A DNA stretch of 64,000 nt. Source: CSSed11-175R1 sp041685735 (lineage in GTDB: Bacteria; Actinomycetota; Nitriliruptoria; Nitriliruptorales; Nitriliruptoraceae). The notes under the pieces are model-generated. The model made no database searches. It saw only the letters and a program-made list of their open reading frames with translations, and was not told the origin of the DNA. How positions within the stretch are numbered: position 1 is the stretch's first letter; each line of letters begins with the position of its first letter. Below, one piece after another: positions 38,152 to 46,360 of the stretch. The DNA is taken from NCBI GenBank assembly GCA_041685735.1, contig JAWLFE010000012.1, positions 13,572 through 77,571 of the forward strand. Direction: 5' to 3'. The position numbers were made by a program, and so were the translations under genes.

Positions 38152-38970
38152 TCACGAGCCGAGCTGGTCGAACAGGCTCTCCTCGAACTCCCGGACGCAC
38201 GCATCCTCGTCGCCGGTCTCCTGGATGCACTCGTCGAGGTTGTTGAACTCGTCCACGAAGCCATCGCCGACGTTCTGGAGGAAGACCGTGACGATCACGG
38301 TGGACGCGATGCCGATGATGATCCCGAGAACGCCGGTGATGATCCCCGCCATGGCCATACCGGCACCGTTGTTGACCTGCTTGGCCTTCTTGCGGCCGAC
38401 GATCCCGAGGATCAGTGCCGCGATCCCTCCGAGGACCCCCGCGAGGCCGATGTAGGGGATGAACGCGACGAGGAAGGACAGGATCCCGATGATCAGTGCG
38501 GCGACGGCAGCGCCGTTGCCACCTCCCGAGGACGGTTGACCGGACGACGGCGCCGCCGCGGGGAAGGTCGAGCCTCCCGGACCACCGGGAGCACCACCGG
38601 GAGGGCCACCGGCCGCTCCGCCGGGGGCAGCACCCTGAGCCGCCGGGAACGAGGGCGCGGAGGAACCGGACGCCGGCGTCGACCCGAGCGGCACGGCGAT
38701 GGTCGAGCGATCCGGGGTCTCGGCGGTTGCCGGCCCCGACCCAGCCGGCCCCGACCCAGCCGGGTCACCGCCCTGCTCACCGCCGGATGCACCGCCACCC
38801 TCCGCACCGCCGCGGTCGTTGGCCGAGCCCCCGTCGCCCGGGCCGCCGTCCAGGGGATCGGTCGATGCTTCGCCAGCGTCCGCGACGTGGTCGGTCCACT
38901 GCTCACCGTCCCAGTACCGGTGTTCGTGCCGACCGGTCGGATCCGGGTGCCAGGCTGCCGGGTTGGTCAT
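38152..38970 (-). CDS. DUF2510/DUF4190-type membrane protein
   Basis: The 272-residue protein has three parts. Residues 1-30 (AAWHPDPTGRHEHRYWDGEQWTDHV in outline) match DUF2510, a short Trp-rich domain common in actinobacterial membrane proteins. A long Gly/Pro/Ser/Ala-rich linker runs to about 155. Two membrane spans with a KKAKQVNNGAGMAMAGI loop between them match DUF4190. The C-terminal 45 residues are acidic with two cysteines and lie after the second span. The ATG has AAGGAG upstream. Function is unknown. Position between hisF and hisI on the opposite strand interrupts the his cluster. Confidence 0.78.
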   Translation of the reverse strand: MTNPAAWHPDPTGRHEHRYWDGEQWTDHVADAGEASTDPLDGGPGDGGSANDRGGAEGGGASGGEQGGDPAGSGPAGSGPATAETPDRSTIAVPLGSTPASGSSAPSFPAAQGAAPGGAAGGPPGGAPGGPGGSTFPAAAPSSGQPSSGGGNGAAVAALIIGILSFLVAFIPYIGLAGVLGGIAALILGIVGRKKAKQVNNGAGMAMAGIITGVLGIIIGIASTVIVTVFLQNVGDGFVDEFNNLDECIQETGDEDACVREFEESLFDQLGS

Positions 38971-39132
38971 GATCGTGGCTCCTTGCCGCATAGGTGTCAC
39001 GCCCTGGCTGCAGAACGTAACCGAACGGGGCTGCCGGGGCACCCACCTGCACCGATAGGCTCCGCGCTGATGCCCACCTGCCGGCTCGCCGACGTGGGGG
39101 CAGCGTCCACCAGGAGAACGTCATGCGGACCC

Positions 39133-39160
39133 CATCGTGCTGAGACCATCATGCTGAGAC
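39133..39160 (+). repeat. 14-bp tandem repeat in the hisI leader
   Basis: Two adjacent copies of CATCRTGCTGAGAC (R is G, then A) occur just before the hisI start. This looks like a recent slippage duplication; no function is apparent. Confidence 0.6.
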
Positions 39161-39164
39161 CCCG

Positions 39165-39554
39165 GTGTTGAGCGCCGCCCAGCAACAGCGGTTGCGGTTC
39201 GACGCCGATGGCCTGATCCCCGCGGTCGTCCAGCAGCACGACTCGGGCGAGGTCCTCATGCTGGCGTGGATGGACCGGCCCGCCCTCGCGCGCACGCTCG
39301 AGATCGGCCAGACGGTCTTCTACAGCCGGTCGCGCCGGGAGCAGTGGCACAAGGGCGCGACGTCCGGGAACACCCAACGGGTGCTCGATGTGCGCATCGA
39401 CTGCGACGGCGATGTGCTGCTGGTGCTCGTGGACCAGCAGGGTGACGGCGTGGCCTGCCACACCGGTGCCCGGAGTTGTTTCCACCGGCGCCTGCCCGGT
39501 GCGCCGGCGGACGCCACGGGCGCCGCGCCGCCGCTCGCGGACGGTGCAGGATGA
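39165..39554 (+). CDS. hisI: Phosphoribosyl-AMP cyclohydrolase
   Basis: HisI opens the purine ring of phosphoribosyl-AMP in histidine synthesis. The 129-residue protein has the family blocks LIPAVVQQHDSGEVLMLAWMD and SRSRREQWHKGATSGNTQ. The metal-binding region RIDCDGDVLLVLVDQQGDGVACHTGARSCF has the Asp, Cys and His ligands. Start is GTG 39165 or the next codon, TTG 39168; no strong ribosome site is seen. HisE is not fused to it. It leads into trpE across a 73-base gap, linking the his and trp genes. Confidence 0.94.
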   Translation: MLSAAQQQRLRFDADGLIPAVVQQHDSGEVLMLAWMDRPALARTLEIGQTVFYSRSRREQWHKGATSGNTQRVLDVRIDCDGDVLLVLVDQQGDGVACHTGARSCFHRRLPGAPADATGAAPPLADGAG

Positions 39555-39627
39555 CCGTGTGCTCGATCGCCGGTCGCGGCTCGTCCGAGCAGGCCAGCGC
39601 CCGCCATCACCACCAGGAGCATCACCC

Positions 39628-41118
39628 GTGAGCGTCCACCCCCCGCGTGAGGAGTTCGTCCGGCTCGCGGCCGATCATGGTGTCGTCCCGGTCCGCCGCG
39701 AGGTGCTGGCCGACCTCGAGACCCCGCTCTCGGTCTACGCCAAACTCAGCGGGGACGGCCGCAGCTTCCTGTTGGAGTCCGCCGAGCACGGGGAGCGGTG
39801 GGGACGCTACTCGTTCGTCGGGTTCGATCCGTTCCTGGTGCTCGAGGGCCGCGACGGTGCGGTGTCGTGGCAGGGGACCCCGCCCGCCGCTGCCGCTGAT
39901 GCCGATGGTCCGCTCGACGCGCTGGCCAGGGTCACCGACGCGTTCCGGGCACCCCCTCTGCCGGACGTCCCGCTGCATGGTGGGGCGGTGGGCTACATCG
40001 GCTACGACGCCATCCGCGAGGTGGAGCGCATCCCGGACACCGGTCGCGACGACCTGTCGCTCCCGGACGTCGTCATGATGTTCCCGCGTCACGTCGTCGC
40101 ACTCGACCACCTCCGGCAGGTGATGACGGTCGTGACCAACGTCGTGACGGACGGGGTCGACCCCGCGGATCTCCCGGCGCGCTACGACGACGCCGTCGCG
40201 GCGACGGATCGGGTCGTGGAACGGCTCGCCTCCGCGGTGGCACCGCTGCGCCCCGCCGCCCCACCCGAACGGGGCGAGACCCCCTCGGCACCGTCGAACC
40301 TCGATCCGGGTGCCTACGAACAGATGGTCGACCGCGTCAAGGAGTACATCCGCGCCGGCGACACCTTCCAGACGGTCGTCAGCCAACGGTTCGCGTTGGA
40401 CACCACGGCCTCCGCCTTCGACCTGTACCGGGTCCTGCGGGTGATCAACCCCTCGCCCTACCTGTACCTCGTCGACCTCGGGGACGCGCAGATCGTCGGC
40501 TCCTCGCCCGAGGCGCTCGTGCAGGTACAGGGCCGCCACGTGGAGACCTGGCCGATCGCCGGCACCCGGCCGAGGGGCGCCACGCCCGAGCAGGACACCG
40601 CCTACGAACACGAACTCGTGGCGGACGCCAAGGAACGGGCTGAGCACGTGATGCTGGTCGATCTGGCGCGCAACGACCTGGGACGGATCAGCGAGGTCGG
40701 CAGCGTGCGGGTGTCGAACATGCTGCAGGTGGAGCGCTACAGCCACGTGATGCATCTCACGAGCTCGGTCACCGGCACGCTCAAGGAGGGACTCGGCCCC
40801 GTGGACGTGCTCCGCGCGGTGTTCCCGGCAGGCACCGTGTCCGGCGCACCGAAGGTGCGTGCGATGGAGATCATCGACGAGCTGGAACCGACGCGGCGCG
40901 GCCCGTACGCCGGTGCGGTCGGGTACGTCGATCTGGCCGGCAACCTCGACACCTGCATCACGATCCGCACGGTCGTGGTCAAGGACGGTGTCGCCTACGT
41001 CCAGGCGGGTGCGGGCATCGTCGCGGATTCCGTGCCGGCGTCCGAGGAGCAGGAGACCCGCAACAAGGCCGGGGCGGTGATCGCCGCGATCCGGGCGGCC
41101 GAGGCACTCCAGGGCTGA
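39628..41118 (+). CDS. trpE: Anthranilate synthase component I
   Basis: TrpE makes anthranilate from chorismate. The 496-residue protein has the N-terminal feedback region with LLESAE (the tryptophan-site motif) and the chorismate-binding domain with PSPYLYLVDLGDAQIVGSSPE. The blocks IAGTRPRGATPEQD, DLARNDLGRI, FPAGTVSGAPKVRAMEIIDELEP and the final QAGAGIVADSVPASEEQET follow. The GTG start has AGGAG eight bases upstream. No leader peptide with Trp codons is visible in the 73 bases before it, so attenuation is not apparent. trpG and trpD are absent from the cluster. Confidence 0.96.
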   Translation: MSVHPPREEFVRLAADHGVVPVRREVLADLETPLSVYAKLSGDGRSFLLESAEHGERWGRYSFVGFDPFLVLEGRDGAVSWQGTPPAAAADADGPLDALARVTDAFRAPPLPDVPLHGGAVGYIGYDAIREVERIPDTGRDDLSLPDVVMMFPRHVVALDHLRQVMTVVTNVVTDGVDPADLPARYDDAVAATDRVVERLASAVAPLRPAAPPERGETPSAPSNLDPGAYEQMVDRVKEYIRAGDTFQTVVSQRFALDTTASAFDLYRVLRVINPSPYLYLVDLGDAQIVGSSPEALVQVQGRHVETWPIAGTRPRGATPEQDTAYEHELVADAKERAEHVMLVDLARNDLGRISEVGSVRVSNMLQVERYSHVMHLTSSVTGTLKEGLGPVDVLRAVFPAGTVSGAPKVRAMEIIDELEPTRRGPYAGAVGYVDLAGNLDTCITIRTVVVKDGVAYVQAGAGIVADSVPASEEQETRNKAGAVIAAIRAAEALQG

Positions 41119-41174
41119 GCGCTCCGACAGGCGCCAGGGGCTCTACCATCGTCGTCTCCCGCGAAGGACCACCG

Positions 41175-42116
41175 GTGGCCACCTACCTCGACGACCTCGT
41201 GACCGGCGCGACGCGTCGGGTCGCGGTCGCCCGTGAGCTGGAACCGCTCGGAGCGCTGCGCGAGCGGGCACAGGACGTGCGCGGGGCGCGGACGCTCTAC
41301 GACGCCCTGTCGGTGCGTGGGGTGTCGGTGATCGCCGAGGTCAAGCGCGCGTCACCGTCCAAGGGGTCCCTGGCTCGGGACCTCGACGCCGCGACGCAGG
41401 CCCAGCACTACCTCGACGGTGGTGCGGCCGCGATCTCCGTGCTCACCGAACCCGACCAGTTCCTGGGCTCGCTGGACGATCTGTCAGCCGTCGCGCGGCT
41501 GGGGGCGACGACCCTGCGCAAGGACTTCATCGTCGATCCCTACCAGATCTGGGAGGCCAAGCTCGCCGGTGCCTCGGCGGTGCTGCTGATCGTGGCCGCG
41601 CTCGACGAGCGGACGCTCGCCGCACTCCACGACGAAGCGGATACCGCCGGTCTGACCTCGCTGGTCGAGGTCCACGACGAGGCCGAGGCGGCCGTCGCGA
41701 GCCGGATCGGGGCGCGCGTCGTCGGGATCAACGCCCGGGACCTGCGGACGTTCGTGCTCGACCGGGACGCCTTCGCCCGGCTGCGTCCGACCCTGGCGCC
41801 CGGGACCATCGCGGTGGCGGAGTCCGGCGTCCGTGACCCCGATGACGTCCATCGGGCCGCCGCTGACGGCGCGGACGCCGTGCTCGTGGGTGAGACCCTG
41901 GTGACCGCGGACGACCCGGCCGCCGTGGTCGCCGGCCTGGTCGCCGCCGGACTCGACGGCACGGCATCCGATGCCGACGCCGGCGGACAGGTGTCCGATC
42001 AGCGCAAGGACACGGGGGTGGGTGCCCCCGAACCATCGACAGACAGGGGGTCTGCCGCGGGTCCAGGACGGTCGGCCGACCCCACACCTCCCACAACCGC
42101 ATCGAGGGAACCGTGA
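41175..42116 (+). CDS. trpC: Indole-3-glycerol phosphate synthase
   Basis: TrpC closes the indole ring. The 313-residue protein has the blocks VIAEVKRASPSKG, LTEPDQFLGSLDDL, LRKDFIVDPYQIWEA, VGINARDLRTF and AESGVRDPDDV. The enzyme proper ends near residue 258. About 55 further residues are Gly/Asp/Pro/Ser-rich and look disordered, longer than most TrpC proteins. It is not fused to TrpF. The GTG start follows GAAGGA. The stop overlaps the trpB start. Confidence 0.95.
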   Translation: MATYLDDLVTGATRRVAVARELEPLGALRERAQDVRGARTLYDALSVRGVSVIAEVKRASPSKGSLARDLDAATQAQHYLDGGAAAISVLTEPDQFLGSLDDLSAVARLGATTLRKDFIVDPYQIWEAKLAGASAVLLIVAALDERTLAALHDEADTAGLTSLVEVHDEAEAAVASRIGARVVGINARDLRTFVLDRDAFARLRPTLAPGTIAVAESGVRDPDDVHRAAADGADAVLVGETLVTADDPAAVVAGLVAAGLDGTASDADAGGQVSDQRKDTGVGAPEPSTDRGSAAGPGRSADPTPPTTASREP

Positions 42117-43387
42117 GCATGACGGACACGCCCGCATCACCCGTCGAGGAGCGTGCCGACGACGCGGTCCGCGATGGCTACTTCGGCCGCTTCGGGGGCC
42201 AGTACGTCCCCGAATCGCTGTCCGGCGCCCTGACGCAGTTGGTCGATGCCTGGGCGGACGCCCAGGCCGATCCGACCTTCGAGGCTGAACTCGACGACCT
42301 GCGCCGCAACTACGGCGGGCGTCCGACCCCGCTGTATCGCGCAGCTCGACTCTCCGAGGAAGCGGGTGTCGAGGTCTGGCTCAAGCGCGAGGACCTCGCC
42401 CACACCGGTTCGCACAAGCTCAACAACGTGGTCGGGCAGGCGCTGCTCACCCGTCGGATGGGCAAGCCACGGGTGATCGCGGAGACCGGCGCGGGCCAGC
42501 ACGGGGTGGCCACCGCGACGGCTGCGGCCCTGTTCGGCCTGGACTGCACGGTCTACATGGGCGCCGAGGATGTGCGCCGGCAGCGGCTCAACGTCGTGCG
42601 GATGCAACTGCTCGGTACCGAGGTCGTGCCGGTCGACAGCGGGACCCGGACGCTCAAGGACGCGATCAACGAAGCGATGCGTGACTGGGTCAGCAACGTC
42701 GACAGCACCCACTACCTGATCGGCTCGGCGATGGGACCCCACCCGTTCCCGACGATCGTGCGGGAACTGCAGAAGATCATCTCGGTCGAGTCCACGCAGC
42801 AGTTCACCGACCAGGTCGGCGGACGCCCCGATGCCGTCATCGCGTGTGTCGGTGGTGGCTCGAACGCGATCGGGTCGTTCGCCGAGTGGATCGGGGTCGA
42901 CGGGGTGAAACTCATCGGCGTCGAGGCAGCCGGCGAGGGCGTCGGTTCGGGACGGTCGGCCGCGACGATCAGCGAGGGCCGCGAGGCCGTGCTGCACGGG
43001 TCGCGATCCATCGTCCTGGTCAACGACGACGGCCAGGTCAAACCCGCGCACTCCGTGTCCGCCGGGCTCGACTACCCGGGCGTCGGGCCGGAACATGCCT
43101 GGTTGGCATCGACGGGTCGCGGGACCTACGTCAGCGCGACGGATGAGGATGCGCTCCACGGTTTCCGCCGGACCTGCGAACTCGAAGGCATCATCCCGGC
43201 GCTCGAGCCGGCGCACGCCGTCGGCTGGCTGCTGCGTCACGGCCGTGACGAACTGGGGGAGGGCGCCCGGGTCGTGCTGACGATGTCCGGACGCGGCGAC
43301 AAGGACGTCGACGAGGTCGTCGAGGTCGCCGGCTGGGACGTCGGCGTCGCCAGGGCCTTCGGTGAACCCGGCGAGGCCGGATCGTGA
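42113..43387 (+). CDS. trpB: Tryptophan synthase beta subunit
   Basis: TrpB condenses indole and serine with pyridoxal phosphate. The 424-residue protein has RFGGQYVPE near the N-terminus. HTGSHKLNN contains the PLP lysine (Lys102). The catalytic Glu is in AETGAGQHGVATA, and the phosphate-binding loop CVGGGSNAIG and the end block LTMSGRGDKD are present. This is the TrpB1 type, which pairs with TrpA. Start is the GTG in the trpC stop, or an ATG six bases later. Confidence 0.97.
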   Translation: MSMTDTPASPVEERADDAVRDGYFGRFGGQYVPESLSGALTQLVDAWADAQADPTFEAELDDLRRNYGGRPTPLYRAARLSEEAGVEVWLKREDLAHTGSHKLNNVVGQALLTRRMGKPRVIAETGAGQHGVATATAAALFGLDCTVYMGAEDVRRQRLNVVRMQLLGTEVVPVDSGTRTLKDAINEAMRDWVSNVDSTHYLIGSAMGPHPFPTIVRELQKIISVESTQQFTDQVGGRPDAVIACVGGGSNAIGSFAEWIGVDGVKLIGVEAAGEGVGSGRSAATISEGREAVLHGSRSIVLVNDDGQVKPAHSVSAGLDYPGVGPEHAWLASTGRGTYVSATDEDALHGFRRTCELEGIIPALEPAHAVGWLLRHGRDELGEGARVVLTMSGRGDKDVDEVVEVAGWDVGVARAFGEPGEAGS

Positions 43388-44205
43388 GCTCGGTCACCGT
43401 CAGCGGTTCGCAGGCGATCGGTGCCGCGTTCGAGCGTGCGGCTGCCGAGGACCGCGCCGCCCTGATCGTCTACCTCACCGCGTGTTTCCCGGACCCGGCC
43501 ACCTCCCGGGCCTGCTTCGAGGCGGCCGTCGAGGCTGGTGCCGACATCCTGGAGATCGGGATCCCCTTCTCGGACCCGATGATGGACGGTCCCATCATCC
43601 AGCAGGCCAACCAGCACGTCCTGGATGCGGGGACGTCGGTCGGTGAACAGCTCGACCTGGTCCGCTCGCTCGACCACCTCGACGTCCCCAAGCTCGTCAT
43701 GACCTACGTCACCATCGCGGATACCCGCGGCTACGCAGCCTTCGCAGACGAGCTGGCCGATGCGGGGCTGGCCGGGGTCATCCTGCCCGACCTGCCGGTT
43801 CCGGAGGCGGATCCGTGGCTGGCCGAAGCCCGGCGGAGGGAGCTCGCGACGGTGTTCCTGGCCTCGTCGATCTCGACCGACGAGCGCTTGGATGCCATCG
43901 CGGCCCGTTCGTCGGGCTGGGTCTACGCGACAGGGCTCTTGGGCGTGACCGGTGTCAAGGCCGTGGCGGGCACCGTCACCCGGGAACTCGTCGATCGCGT
44001 GCGCGTCCGGACCGACCTGCCGGTCTGCGTCGGCATCGGTGTGAAGGACCGGGCCTCGGCCGCCGAGGTCGCGGCGTACGCCGACGGGGTGATCGTGGGC
44101 TCGTCCATCGTCAGTGCCGCCGCGGACGGTGACCCGGCGGGCGCGCCCGAACGGGTCGGCGCCCTGGTGCGCGAGCTGCGCGCGGGCGTCGCGGGCAACG
44201 GCTAG
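43384..44205 (+). CDS. trpA: Tryptophan synthase alpha subunit
   Basis: TrpA cleaves indoleglycerol phosphate to indole for TrpB. The 273-residue barrel has catalytic Glu57 in LEIGIPFSDP and Asp68 in MMDGP. The usual LTAG.P motif reads LTACFPDP, with Cys in place of Gly. GLLGVTGVKA and the phosphate loop GIGVKDR are present. It overlaps trpB by four bases and is followed by a repeat and a strong terminator. Confidence 0.96.
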   Translation: MSSVTVSGSQAIGAAFERAAAEDRAALIVYLTACFPDPATSRACFEAAVEAGADILEIGIPFSDPMMDGPIIQQANQHVLDAGTSVGEQLDLVRSLDHLDVPKLVMTYVTIADTRGYAAFADELADAGLAGVILPDLPVPEADPWLAEARRRELATVFLASSISTDERLDAIAARSSGWVYATGLLGVTGVKAVAGTVTRELVDRVRVRTDLPVCVGIGVKDRASAAEVAAYADGVIVGSSIVSAAADGDPAGAPERVGALVRELRAGVAGNG

Positions 44206-44235
44206 CACGCCTGCGCTCTGCGTCGGCTCCCCGCC

Positions 44236-44291
44236 GGATGCGTGTCGTCGGATGCACGTCGCGGGATGCGTGTCGTCGGCTGCACGTCGCA
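44236..44291. repeat. Two 28-bp tandem repeats between trpA and the terminator
   Basis: The units at 44236-44263 and 44264-44291 differ at two positions. Each splits further into two related 14-base halves starting GGATGCRYGTCG, so four copies are in register. No coding or structural role is apparent. Confidence 0.75.
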
Positions 44292-44296
44292 ACAGC

Positions 44297-44330
44297 AGCG
44301 AGCCCCCGCCGTGGCCGGCGGGGGCTCGCT
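44297..44330. terminator. Bidirectional terminator between trpA and the convergent ABC operon
   Basis: AGCGAGCCCCCGCC pairs perfectly with GGCGGGGGCTCGCT around a six-base loop: 14 base pairs, very stable, with no clear T-tract. It lies between convergent genes and could serve both. Confidence 0.8.
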
Positions 44331-44353
44331 GACGTGCGATGTTCGGTGCGACG

Positions 44354-45301
44354 TCAGTCGCGCGGGATCTCGAAGCCGTAGTGCGCTTCCATGCCCGGTA
44401 GACCGTCGTCACGGACGTTGAACTCGGACTCGACACACAGGCTCACGGCGCCCGGGTCGGACTCGGCGAGTTCACCCATCTCGGAGATCGTGTCGACGCC
44501 CAGCTCGTCGTAGGCCTCCTGCGACATCGCGATGCCGTAGGTGTTGTTGAACTGCGACGGCTCGAGCCAGATCAGGCCCTCTTCTTCGGCCTCACGCTCG
44601 GCGACGGCCTCGTACTGCTCGACACGGTCCGTGATCGGATCGGTCTCACCGAAGAAGGAGATCCAGGCGGTCCCGGTGTACTCCCAGTAGTGGTCGATCT
44701 CACCGCTGGTCAGGGCGGAGCGAGCCGCGTCGGTCCCGCCGAGGTTGACCTCGTTGATGACGGTGGCGCCGGCGCTCTCGAGCAGCGCGACGGAGATCTC
44801 ACCGAGGACGAGCTGCTCGTCGAAGTCCTTGGACCCGACGGTGATCTCGGCACCGGAGAGTTCATCGCCCTCCGCGAGGAAGTCGTTGGACTCGAGGAAG
44901 TCGACGGCGACCTCGGTCACCGGCTCGTTGTCGGCCGAGACGCGGGCGTTCAGACCAGCCATCGTGTCATCGTCGAGTGCGTTGGAGATCGGCTCGTAGA
45001 GCGCGTCCAGGGTGTCGCTGTACTCGTTGTAGACGTCCTCACGGAAGACCGGTGAGACGTTGTAGAGGGGGAAGAAGTTCTGGTCGTCCTCCAACACGAC
45101 GAGGTCGAGGGCCGCGATACGACCGTCGGTGGTGAAGACCTCTCCGAAGTTGCAGGGATCGCGGTCGGCGGTCGCGCTGTAGATGACGCCGGTGTCGAGG
45201 ACCTCGACACCACCGGCTTCCTCACCGTTGCCGCACGCGCCGGCCACCAGGGCGATGGCCGCGAGGCCACCGATGTATCGGACAGTTGATGCTCTCTTCA
45301 C
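44354..45301 (-). CDS. Osmoprotectant-type ABC substrate-binding lipoprotein, apparently circularly permuted
   Basis: The 315-residue protein has a lipoprotein signal ending VAGAC, then parts of an OpuAC/OpuBC (ProX-like) binding domain in swapped order. First comes GEVFTTDGRIAALDLVVLED with FFPLYNVSPVFRED and LNARVSADN, which in ordinary members form the C-terminal third. Only then comes ITVGSKDFDEQLVLGE with NLGGTDAARSALTSGEIDHY, the usual N-terminus, ending at LPGMEAHYGFEIPRD where ordinary proteins continue into the first block. Each half occurs once. It probably binds glycine betaine, choline or a related osmolyte for the permeases encoded upstream. The GTG has AAGGAAG upstream; residues before it are not signal-like. 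Confidence 0.85.
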   Translation of the reverse strand: MKRASTVRYIGGLAAIALVAGACGNGEEAGGVEVLDTGVIYSATADRDPCNFGEVFTTDGRIAALDLVVLEDDQNFFPLYNVSPVFREDVYNEYSDTLDALYEPISNALDDDTMAGLNARVSADNEPVTEVAVDFLESNDFLAEGDELSGAEITVGSKDFDEQLVLGEISVALLESAGATVINEVNLGGTDAARSALTSGEIDHYWEYTGTAWISFFGETDPITDRVEQYEAVAEREAEEEGLIWLEPSQFNNTYGIAMSQEAYDELGVDTISEMGELAESDPGAVSLCVESEFNVRDDGLPGMEAHYGFEIPRD

Positions 45302-45437
45302 GTACTTCCTTGCTGTTGTGATCGGACGGATGCCCGGTTCGGGCGGAGGATCTGCGTCGGATGACACGGATCGGAGATCGGGACCCCGTGAGGCACAGCG
45401 CCGACGATGTGGCGGGGATGGCGCCTGGGTCGACCCG

Positions 45438-45453
45438 TACGACCGGAGTCGTA
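45438..45453. promoter_or_regulatory. Palindrome TACGAC-N4-GTCGTA upstream of the osmoprotectant binding-protein gene
   Basis: TACGACCGGAGTCGTA is a perfect 6+6 inverted repeat about 140 bases before the binding-protein start. The same half-sites and spacing occur at the -10 of the amino-acid binding-protein gene (50910-50929). It may be an operator for a shared regulator. Confidence 0.45.
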
Positions 45454-45512
45454 GCGTGTCACCCAGGATAGGGAATGATCCGAGAAGTGCACATCGGTGC
45501 GGTGTCGATCAG

Positions 45513-45538
45513 CGGGGGCAGCCCCATCACAGCCCCCG
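45513..45538 (-). terminator. Possible hairpin at the end of the second permease gene
   Basis: CGGGGGC (45513-45519) pairs with GCCCCCG (45532-45538) around a 12-base loop, overlapping the permease stop. It could reduce read-through into the binding-protein gene, which seems to have its own control region. Confidence 0.4.
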
Positions 45539-46360
45539 TGGCGTCAGCACTTCCTCGACGAGTCCGGCCAGGTAGTCGACGAGCAGGGCGAGGATCGCCA
45601 CCGAGACGGCCCCGAAGACCAGCACCGGTTGACGGTTGAGCTGGAAGCCCGCCTGGATCGTCTCGCCCAGGCCACCACCGCCGAACAGGAAGGCCAGGGC
45701 GGCGGTGCCGACGTTGAGCACCAGGGCGGTCCGCACCCCCGCGAGGATGACCGGCACCGCGAGCGGCAACTCGAGCCGGCGCAGGACCAGGCGGTTGGAC
45801 ATGCCCATGCCGCGGCCCGCCTCCAGGACGTTCGCGTCGACCTGATCGAGCCCGACCATCGTGTTGCGCAGGATCGGTAGGAACGAGTAGGCGATCAGCG
45901 AGACGACCACCGGGATCGTCCCCGTGCTCGGCAGCCAGTCGACGGTCCGGAACAGGAAGAACAGCAGCGCCAGTGCGCCGAGCGAGGGGATCGCCTGCCC
46001 AGCGTTGCCCAGGCCGATCACGATGGGTGCGTACTTGCGTACACGCGGTCGGGTCGCCGCGATGCCCAACGGGATCGCCAGCAGCAGCACGAAGAACGTC
46101 GAGACGCCGGTCAGCAGTAGGTGCTCCTGCAGACGGGTGAACTGGACGTTCGCCGCCAGTGAGCGCGTCTCGATGCTGTCGAGTTCGCTGCCCTGGATGT
46201 AGAGCAGGAGCGCGACGGTGACCACGAGCAGGAACAGCGGCATACCGGCGTAGTGGACGAGCTTGGTCCGCTTGGCACGGGCGTCGGCGGCCTGGTCCTC
46301 GGCGAGCGCCCGGTCACGAGCGCCGATGTCCGCCTCAGGAGGCGTGAGAGTGGTGGACAT
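45527..46360 (-). CDS. Osmoprotectant ABC permease (OpuBD/OpuCD type)
   Basis: The 277-residue protein has an Asp/Ala-rich cytoplasmic start, then about six membrane spans. The BPD-transporter coupling loop EAGRGMGMSNRLVLRRLELPLAVPVILAG lies in the middle. TIPVVVSLIAYSFLPILRNTMVGLDQVD is typical of Opu permeases. The span plus GGGGLGETIQAGF block ends the domain. Its ATG overlaps the stop of the ATPase gene by one base (a GTG three bases earlier is possible), with GAGG upstream. It pairs with the permease at 47597-48250. Confidence 0.9.
   Translation of the reverse strand: MSTTLTPPEADIGARDRALAEDQAADARAKRTKLVHYAGMPLFLLVVTVALLLYIQGSELDSIETRSLAANVQFTRLQEHLLLTGVSTFFVLLLAIPLGIAATRPRVRKYAPIVIGLGNAGQAIPSLGALALLFFLFRTVDWLPSTGTIPVVVSLIAYSFLPILRNTMVGLDQVDANVLEAGRGMGMSNRLVLRRLELPLAVPVILAGVRTALVLNVGTAALAFLFGGGGLGETIQAGFQLNRQPVLVFGAVSVAILALLVDYLAGLVEEVLTPRGL

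Noticed and set aside
39555..39627. Possible trp leader peptide or attenuator before trpE
   Set aside because: No short frame with adjacent Trp codons and no paired hairpins were found in the 73 bases.
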